In this document: positions 1-6,226 of the stretch, one piece after another
Layout: every line of letters begins with the position of its first letter
Position numbering within the stretch: position 1 is the first letter of the stretch
NCBI GenBank assembly: GCA_026985615.1
Contig: JALSQD010000087.1
Location: 1 to 6,226 of the forward strand
Reading direction: 5' to 3'
Source of the DNA: Thermaceae bacterium
Lineage (GTDB): Bacteria > Deinococcota > Deinococci > Deinococcales > Marinithermaceae
Length of the DNA stretch: 6,226 nucleotides
Program-made: the position numbers and the translations under genes
The notes under the pieces: model-generated
Told to the model about the DNA's origin: nothing
What the model saw: only the letters and a program-made list of their open reading frames with translations
Databases searched by the model: none

Positions 1-1274
1 CAGCCGTCCTTCAACGTTTGCGCCGTCTCCTCGGGCCGGTTCCAGTACCCCATCATCACGTTGGGCCCTTTGACCGCCAGCTCACCCACCTCGCCGGGGG
101 GCAACTCCTCGCCGTCCGGCCCGACCACGCGCGCCTCGACGTCGGGCAGCGGCAGGCCGATGGAGCCGATCTTGCGCCGGCCGTAGATGGGGTTGGCGTG
201 GGTGACGGGCGAGGACTCGGTGAGGCCGTAACCCTCGACCAGCTTGGCGCCCGTGATCTTCTCGAAGGTTTCGGCCACCTCGACGGGCAGGGGGGCCGAG
301 CCGGAGATGCAGGCGCGGATGGAGGTGAGGGCGTACTTGGGCGTGGCGGGGTCGGTGTTGATGGCCACGTACATGGTGGGCACGCCGGGGAAGAGCGTGG
401 GGTGGGTGCGGGCGATGGTCTTCAGGACCTCGCGGGTGTCCCAGCGGGGAAGCAGCACGAGCTTGCTGCCGCCGATCATGGCCAGGTTCATGGCCACGGT
501 CATGCCGTAGACGTGGAAGAAGGGGATGACGCCCAGGATCACCTCCTCGCCCTCGCGGAAATCTGGGATCCAGAGCTTGACTTGCACGGCGTTGGCGGCG
601 AGGTTGCGGTGGCTCAGCATCGCCCCCTTGGGCGTGCCGGTGGTGCCGCCGGTGTACTGCAAGAGCGCCAGGTCGTCCAGCTGGAGGCGCTGGCCGGTGG
701 GGCCGCTCTGGCCGCGCTTAAGGAAGGCCTTCCAGGGTGTGCCGCCCAGGCGCTCGGGCCAGGTGCCCTCCTTCTTGGCCTTGAGCGGGAAGAGCCAGTT
801 CTTGGGGAAGGGCAGGTAGTCTTGGATGCCGGTGCGCACGACCAGCTTGAGGTTGAACTCGTTTTTGACCTCCTCGAAGCGGGGCCAGAGGAGGTCGAGG
901 ATCACCAGGGCGCGGGCGCCCGAGTCGTCGAGCTGGTGGGCCAGCTCGCGGGCGGTGTACATGGGGTTGACGTTGACCACGGTGAGCCCCGCCAGCAGCG
1001 TGCCGTAGAAGGCGATCACGAACTGCGGGCTGTTGGGTAGCATGATGGCCACGCGGTCCTTCGGTTTGAGCCCCGAGGCCAGCAGCGCGTGGGCGAAGCG
1101 TTCGACCTCATCCCACAACCGCCCGTAGCTGAGCTGCGCGCCCAGGAACTCGAGCGCGGGCCGGTTGGGGTAACGCCGGGCCACCTCGCGCAGCATGTCG
1201 GGCAGCGGGGCGGGGGTGGGCAGGTGGTGGGGAACGCCGTCGTCGTAGTGCTCTAGCCACGGGTGTCGGTCCAT
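1..1274 (-). CDS. fadD: Long-chain fatty acid--CoA ligase (FadD/LcfA family), N-terminal part, cut by window edge
   Basis: This gene would activate free fatty acids to acyl-CoA with ATP and CoA through an acyl-adenylate, feeding the beta-oxidation genes encoded divergently. I translated the minus strand from the ATG at 1274-1272 and found 424 uninterrupted codons to the window edge. Family members are usually about 550-560 residues, so roughly the last quarter is missing. Visible motifs are the AMP-binding P-loop YTGGTTGTPKG (residues 207-217), PFFHVYGM (251-258), YGLTESSP (349-356) and PGEVGEL (393-399). The frame ends just where the conserved GW-x-x-TGD motif should begin. The stretch around 150-190 (DYLPFPKNW and the Lys-rich residues after it) resembles Bacillus LcfA-type enzymes. 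The start is set by AGGAGG five bases upstream. The ligase family is near certain. Long-chain specificity is inferred from the N-terminal style and the neighbours. Confidence 0.93.
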   Translation of the reverse strand, partial: MDRHPWLEHYDDGVPHHLPTPAPLPDMLREVARRYPNRPALEFLGAQLSYGRLWDEVERFAHALLASGLKPKDRVAIMLPNSPQFVIAFYGTLLAGLTVVNVNPMYTARELAHQLDDSGARALVILDLLWPRFEEVKNEFNLKLVVRTGIQDYLPFPKNWLFPLKAKKEGTWPERLGGTPWKAFLKRGQSGPTGQRLQLDDLALLQYTGGTTGTPKGAMLSHRNLAANAVQVKLWIPDFREGEEVILGVIPFFHVYGMTVAMNLAMIGGSKLVLLPRWDTREVLKTIARTHPTLFPGVPTMYVAINTDPATPKYALTSIRACISGSAPLPVEVAETFEKITGAKLVEGYGLTESSPVTHANPIYGRRKIGSIGLPLPDVEARVVGPDGEELPPGEVGELAVKGPNVMMGYWNRPEETAQTLKDG

Positions 1275-1279
1275 GCGCG

Positions 1280-1285
1280 CCTCCT
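1280..1285 (-). promoter_or_regulatory. Ribosome binding site of fadD
   Basis: The minus strand reads AGGAGG here, five bases before the ATG at 1274-1272. It is a near-perfect Shine-Dalgarno sequence and fixes the fadD start. Confidence 0.85.
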
Positions 1286-1288
1286 GGG

Positions 1289-1308
1289 GTACCGGATGAA
1301 CCCGGTAC
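1289..1308. promoter_or_regulatory. Perfect palindrome over the predicted fadD transcription start (candidate operator)
   Basis: GTACCGG (1289-1295) and CCGGTAC (1302-1308) are perfect 7-bp inverted arms around the 6-base spacer ATGAAC. With the fadD -10 box at 1312-1317 on the minus strand, transcription would start near 1306, so the palindrome covers about +1 to +18 of the leader. A site there would block transcription if bound by a dimeric repressor. It could instead act as a 5' leader hairpin, but the predicted start lies inside one arm, which makes an RNA role less likely. The inverted repeat is seen directly; its function is inferred. Confidence 0.55.
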
Positions 1309-1311
1309 AAG

Positions 1312-1317
1312 ATTATA
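1312..1317 (-). promoter_or_regulatory. Candidate -10 box of the fadD promoter
   Basis: The minus strand reads TATAAT, the exact consensus, inside an AT-rich island (1309-1340) in an otherwise GC-rich intergenic region. No good -35 hexamer lies 16-18 bases upstream; the sequence there is an A tract on the minus strand. A TTGACC is present but only four bases from the -10, too close to serve as its -35. The promoter may be activator-helped or rely on the A tract. Predicted start is near 1306, giving a leader of about 32 nt. Confidence 0.5.
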
Positions 1318-1334
1318 TCGAGGTCAATATATCG
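1314..1334. repeat. Short direct repeat TATATCG, 14-bp period
   Basis: TATATCG occurs at 1314-1320 and again at 1328-1334, separated by AGGTCAA. The repeat flanks the upstream side of the fadD -10 box. It may be part of a regulator site or simply the AT-rich upstream portion of the promoter. No function can be assigned from sequence alone. Confidence 0.35.
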
Positions 1335-1428
1335 TTTTTTGGGCGCGAAGCACCAGGGCGTTAGACCCGGCCGGCGCGGGCGGCGGCCGAAAGGCTAGAA
1401 TGAAGTGTACGGAACAGGACGGAGGGAC

Positions 1429-1456
1429 TGGACAAGAGGGGTAGGCCCGGTATAAG
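1429..1456 (+). promoter_or_regulatory. Candidate promoter of the fadN-fadA-fadE operon
   Basis: TGGACA at 1429-1434 (five of six to TTGACA) and TATAAG at 1451-1456 (five of six to TATAAT) are separated by 16 bases. Transcription would start near 1463, giving a leader of about 20 nt before the ATG at 1483. An alternative -10, TATACT at 1459-1464, has no convincing -35 and would leave an even shorter leader. The -10 sits inside the symmetric operator-like elements at 1446-1473, which suggests repression by promoter occlusion. Confidence 0.55.
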
Positions 1457-1473
1457 TTTATACTCGGTATAAG
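1446..1473. promoter_or_regulatory. Overlapping symmetric elements on the fadN promoter (candidate operator)
   Basis: Three relations overlap here. GTATAA (1450-1455) and TTATAC (1458-1463) form a perfect inverted repeat with a 2-base spacer. The same TTATAC (1458-1463) pairs with GTATAA (1467-1472) across TCG. CGGTATAAG is repeated directly at 1448-1456 and 1465-1473, a 17-bp period. The element covers the predicted -10 and start site and runs into the Shine-Dalgarno. The left 17 bp (1446-1462) match 1301-1317 at the fadD promoter in 15 of 17 positions. The bound protein is unknown; a TetR-family fatty-acid repressor is the natural guess. Confidence 0.6.
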
Positions 1474-1480
1474 GAGGAGG
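1471..1480 (+). promoter_or_regulatory. Ribosome binding site of fadN
   Basis: AAGGAGGAGG precedes the ATG at 1483, with the core AGGAGG at 1472-1477 ending five bases before the start. Its first bases overlap the right arm of the operator-like repeat at 1467-1473, so a short leader hairpin (TTATAC-TCG-GTATAA) could reach its edge, although such an AU-rich stem would be weak in a thermophile. Confidence 0.85.
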
Positions 1481-1482
1481 CT

Positions 1483-3795
1483 ATGCGAATCAAAAAAGTT
1501 GGCGTAGTCGGCGCAGGCACCATGGGCAGCGGCATCGCCGCCCTGCTGGCCTCGGCCGGCGTGCCGGTGGTGCTCTTGGACATACCCGGCAAGGAGGACC
1601 CGCTCGAGTTCGTGAAGCGGGGGCTCGAGCGCGCGAAGAAGGCCAAGCCAGCGGCCTTCATGCGAAAAGACCGCGCCGAGCTGATCATCATCGGCAACAC
1701 CCGCGACGACCTGGAGCTGCTCAAGGACGTTGACTGGGTGATCGAGGCGATCATCGAGAAGCTCGAGCCCAAGCAGGAGCTCTACGCGCGCCTCGAAGAG
1801 ATCCTCCCCGAGCACGCGATCGTGAGCTCGAACACCTCGGGCATTCCCATGAAAGCGCTGCTCGAGGGGCGCAGCGACCGCTTCAAGAAGCGGTTTTTAG
1901 GCACCCACTTCTTCAACCCGCCGCGCTACTTGCACCTGCTGGAGATCATCCCCACCCCCCACACCGACCCGGCGGTGCTCGAGGCGATCGAGAACTTCGG
2001 CGACCGCATCCTGGGCAAAGGGCTGGTGCGCGCCAAGGATGTGCCCGGCTTCATCGCCAACCGCCTGGGCGTCTACGGCATGCTCAAGGCCGTGGCGCTG
2101 ATGGAGAAGCACGACCTCACCATCGACGAGGTGGACGCGCTCACCGGTCCGCTGATCGGTCGGCCCAAGAGCGCCATCTTCCGCACCGCCGACCTGACCG
2201 GCCTGGACGTGCTCAAGATGGTGGCCGAGGAGCTGGCCCGCACCACCGGCGAGGACTTTTCGCTGCCCGACTGGGTCCTGATGGTCATCGAGGGCGGCTG
2301 CCTGGGCGACAAGACCAAGTGCGGCTTCTACAAGAAAGAGGGCAAGGAGATCTACACCCTCGATTGGAAGACGCTCGAGTACAAGCCGCGCGAAAAGCCC
2401 AAGATTCCTGGCGTGGACGAGGCAAAGCAGCTTCCCTTGCCCAAGCGGATCGCCGCCGTGCTCGACCTGCCTGGCAAGTACGGCGCCTTCATGCGCGACC
2501 TCTTCGCCATCGGCAGCCACTACACCCTGGCCAAGACGCCGGAGATCGCCTACGATATCGTGAGCGTGGACCGCGCCCTGGGGTGGGGCTTTGGCTGGCG
2601 GATGGGCCCCTTCGAGCAGATGGACGCGGTGGGGCTCGACAAGACCGCCGAGCTGATCGAGGCCGCCGGGCTGGAAAAGCCCGAGCTGCTGGCCAAGGCC
2701 GAGGGCGCGTTCTACAAGAAGGAGGGCGCGCGTCGCCAGATGCTGGCGCTCGAGGGCGGCTACGTGCCGGTGCCCGAGCTGCCCGGCGTCATCGAGATCC
2801 AGACCCTGAAGGACGCCGGCAAGGTGGTCAAGGAGTCCAAGGACGCCGGCCTCTACGACCTCGGCGACGGCGTGCTGCTGCTCGAGTTCCGCACCAAGAT
2901 GGGCGCGCTGGGCGAGGGCATCTTCAAGATGCTCGACTACGGCATGAAGTACATCGAGCAAAACGACCTCGCCGGCCTGGTGATCGGCCGCGAGGACGAG
3001 CGCGCCTTCTCCGCCGGCGCCAACCTGGCGCTCATCCTGATGCTGGCCCAGGAGGGCGAGTGGGACGAGCTGGAGATGGCCGTGCGGCTTTTTCAGAAGA
3101 GCACCATGCGCCTGCGCGAGGCCCCCTTCCCGGTGGTGGTGGCGCCCTTCGGGCTCACCCTGGGCGGCGGCGCGGAGATGACGCTGCACGCCGACCGGGT
3201 GCAGGCGGCGGCCGAGAGCTACATCGGCCTGGTCGAGGTGGGCGTGGGCCTCATCCCCGCGGGCGGCGGCACCAAGGAGCTGCTCTTCCGTTTCACCGAG
3301 GACCTGGCCCCCTACGTTGGCGCCGAGGCCGACCCCTTTGCCGCGGTCAAGCGGGCCTTCGAGGTCATCGCCATGGCCAAGACCTCGACGAGCGCGCTCG
3401 AGGCCTTCGAGATCGGCTACCTGCAGAAGGGCGACCGCATCTCGATGAACAAGGACCGCCTCCTCGCCGACGCCAAGCAGCGCGTGCTCGACCTGGCGCC
3501 CGACTACGTCAGCCCGGTGCGCGGCAGGATCACCGCGCTGGGCAAGGAGGCGTTGGGCAACCTCAAGTACGCCATCTGGAGCTTCCGCGAGGCCGGCCAG
3601 ATTACCGACCACGAGGTCAGGATCGCTAGCGAGCTTGCCTACGTGCTCTCGGGCGGTGACGGCCCGCCGCGCCAGGTGAGCGAGTGGGACATCCTCGACC
3701 TCGAGCGCGAGGCCTTCCTCAAGCTGCTCGGCACCCGCAAGACCCAGGAGCGGATCGCCCACACCCTCAAGGCGGGCAAGCCGCTGCGCAACTAA
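1483..3795 (+). CDS. fadN: Bifunctional 3-hydroxyacyl-CoA dehydrogenase / enoyl-CoA hydratase (FadN type)
   Basis: A 770-residue cytoplasmic enzyme for the hydration and NAD+-dependent oxidation steps of beta-oxidation. The N-terminal Rossmann fold shows GAGTMG (10-15) with D33 at the end of strand 2, fitting NAD+. Dehydrogenase residues follow: SNTS (116-119), H142 in THFFNP, E154 twelve residues on, and N193 in FIANRLG. Two C-terminal dehydrogenase-like modules follow, about 187-290 and 340-420, both ending in FYKKEG (282-287 and 410-415). The crotonase domain spans about 450-680, with the oxyanion segment FSAGANL (509-515), GGGAE with E565, and E585 in VEVG. These glutamates sit 20 apart, as in classical enoyl-CoA hydratase. 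A helical tail ends the protein. The dehydrogenase-first order is that of Bacillus FadN (about 790 residues), opposite to E. coli FadB. It is first in the operon, 14 nt ahead of fadA. Confidence 0.95.
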   Translation: MRIKKVGVVGAGTMGSGIAALLASAGVPVVLLDIPGKEDPLEFVKRGLERAKKAKPAAFMRKDRAELIIIGNTRDDLELLKDVDWVIEAIIEKLEPKQELYARLEEILPEHAIVSSNTSGIPMKALLEGRSDRFKKRFLGTHFFNPPRYLHLLEIIPTPHTDPAVLEAIENFGDRILGKGLVRAKDVPGFIANRLGVYGMLKAVALMEKHDLTIDEVDALTGPLIGRPKSAIFRTADLTGLDVLKMVAEELARTTGEDFSLPDWVLMVIEGGCLGDKTKCGFYKKEGKEIYTLDWKTLEYKPREKPKIPGVDEAKQLPLPKRIAAVLDLPGKYGAFMRDLFAIGSHYTLAKTPEIAYDIVSVDRALGWGFGWRMGPFEQMDAVGLDKTAELIEAAGLEKPELLAKAEGAFYKKEGARRQMLALEGGYVPVPELPGVIEIQTLKDAGKVVKESKDAGLYDLGDGVLLLEFRTKMGALGEGIFKMLDYGMKYIEQNDLAGLVIGREDERAFSAGANLALILMLAQEGEWDELEMAVRLFQKSTMRLREAPFPVVVAPFGLTLGGGAEMTLHADRVQAAAESYIGLVEVGVGLIPAGGGTKELLFRFTEDLAPYVGAEADPFAAVKRAFEVIAMAKTSTSALEAFEIGYLQKGDRISMNKDRLLADAKQRVLDLAPDYVSPVRGRITALGKEALGNLKYAIWSFREAGQITDHEVRIASELAYVLSGGDGPPRQVSEWDILDLEREAFLKLLGTRKTQERIAHTLKAGKPLRN

Positions 3796-3801
3796 AGGAG
3801 G
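3796..3801 (+). promoter_or_regulatory. Ribosome binding site that decides the fadA start
   Basis: AGGAGG begins immediately after the fadN stop (TAA 3793-3795) and lies eight bases before the ATG at 3810. The fadA reading frame stays open upstream to an ATG at 3684, but that start would overlap fadN by more than 100 nt, has no comparable ribosome site, and would add 42 low-complexity Pro/Arg/Gln-rich residues foreign to thiolases. Termination-coupled re-initiation from fadN is plausible. Confidence 0.88.
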
Positions 3802-3809
3802 AGACGACA

Positions 3810-5006
<1,197 letters not shown>

Positions 5007-5007
5007 C

Positions 5008-5014
5008 GAGGAGG
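5008..5014 (+). promoter_or_regulatory. Ribosome binding site of fadE
   Basis: GAGGAGG lies one base after the fadA stop (TAA 5004-5006) and eight bases before the ATG at 5023. The arrangement copies the fadN-fadA junction and supports a single polycistronic transcript. Confidence 0.85.
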
Positions 5015-5022
5015 TCGTAACG

Positions 5023-6226
<1,204 letters not shown>

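Noticed and set aside
18..1040. 340-codon plus-strand open frame opposite fadD
   Set aside because: Low-complexity product with no motif. The minus strand encodes an acyl-CoA ligase with all expected motifs in the same interval.
1458..1472. TTATAC-TCG-GTATAA as an RNA hairpin or riboswitch-like leader
   Set aside because: The stem is six AU-rich pairs with a 3-base loop, weak at thermophilic temperatures, and the predicted leader of about 20 nt is too short for a riboswitch. A DNA operator is the simpler reading.
1324..1815. 163-codon minus-strand frame covering the intergenic region and the fadN start
   Set aside because: Its C-terminal half is antisense to fadN and its product has no recognisable features; it also crosses both predicted promoters.
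2319..3629. 436-codon plus-strand frame inside fadN
   Set aside because: Arg/Ala/Gly/Pro-rich out-of-frame shadow of fadN with no domain; not a nested gene.
3684..3809. In-frame 42-residue N-terminal extension of fadA
   Set aside because: It overlaps fadN, lacks a ribosome site, and its composition is that of a frame-shifted reading of fadN. The ATG at 3810 with AGGAGG eight bases upstream is the proper start.

Overview
No new system was found. The window is a fatty-acid beta-oxidation locus from a GC-rich, probably thermophilic bacterium. Strong third-position GC, proteins rich in Glu, Lys and Arg, and the overall look of the genes suggest the Deinococcota, most likely a Thermaceae member such as Oceanithermus, Marinithermus or Meiothermus. 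This placement is an inference from composition and protein style, not from a database match.

Layout. Positions 1-1274 on the minus strand hold the N-terminal 424 codons of a long-chain acyl-CoA synthetase (FadD/LcfA type), which runs off the left edge. A 208-bp divergent intergenic region (1275-1482) follows. To its right, three closely packed plus-strand genes form an apparent operon: fadN (1483-3795, fused 3-hydroxyacyl-CoA dehydrogenase and enoyl-CoA hydratase), fadA (3810-5006, thiolase) and fadE (5023 to beyond the right edge, acyl-CoA dehydrogenase). The gaps inside the operon are 14 and 16 nt, each holding a strong ribosome binding site and no terminator. The order fadN-fadA-fadE matches the fadNAE operon of Bacillus subtilis.

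How the genes work together. FadD activates a free fatty acid to acyl-CoA. FadE oxidises it to trans-2-enoyl-CoA, the hydratase half of FadN adds water, the dehydrogenase half of FadN oxidises the 3-hydroxyacyl-CoA with NAD+, and FadA cleaves off acetyl-CoA. The window therefore encodes one complete turn of the cycle plus the activation step. No electron-transfer flavoprotein genes or regulator gene lie inside the window. All catalytic residues that fall within the window appear intact.

The most interesting part is the divergent control region. A 17-bp sequence occurs twice in the same orientation with 15 of 17 matches (1301-1317 and 1446-1462), once on the predicted fadD promoter and once on the predicted fadN promoter. 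The fadN copy contains a perfect GTATAA-GT-TTATAC inverted repeat and overlaps further symmetric elements. The fadD copy abuts a perfect 7-bp-arm palindrome. This looks like a shared operator for one repressor, plausibly a TetR-family FadR-like protein, controlling activation and degradation together.
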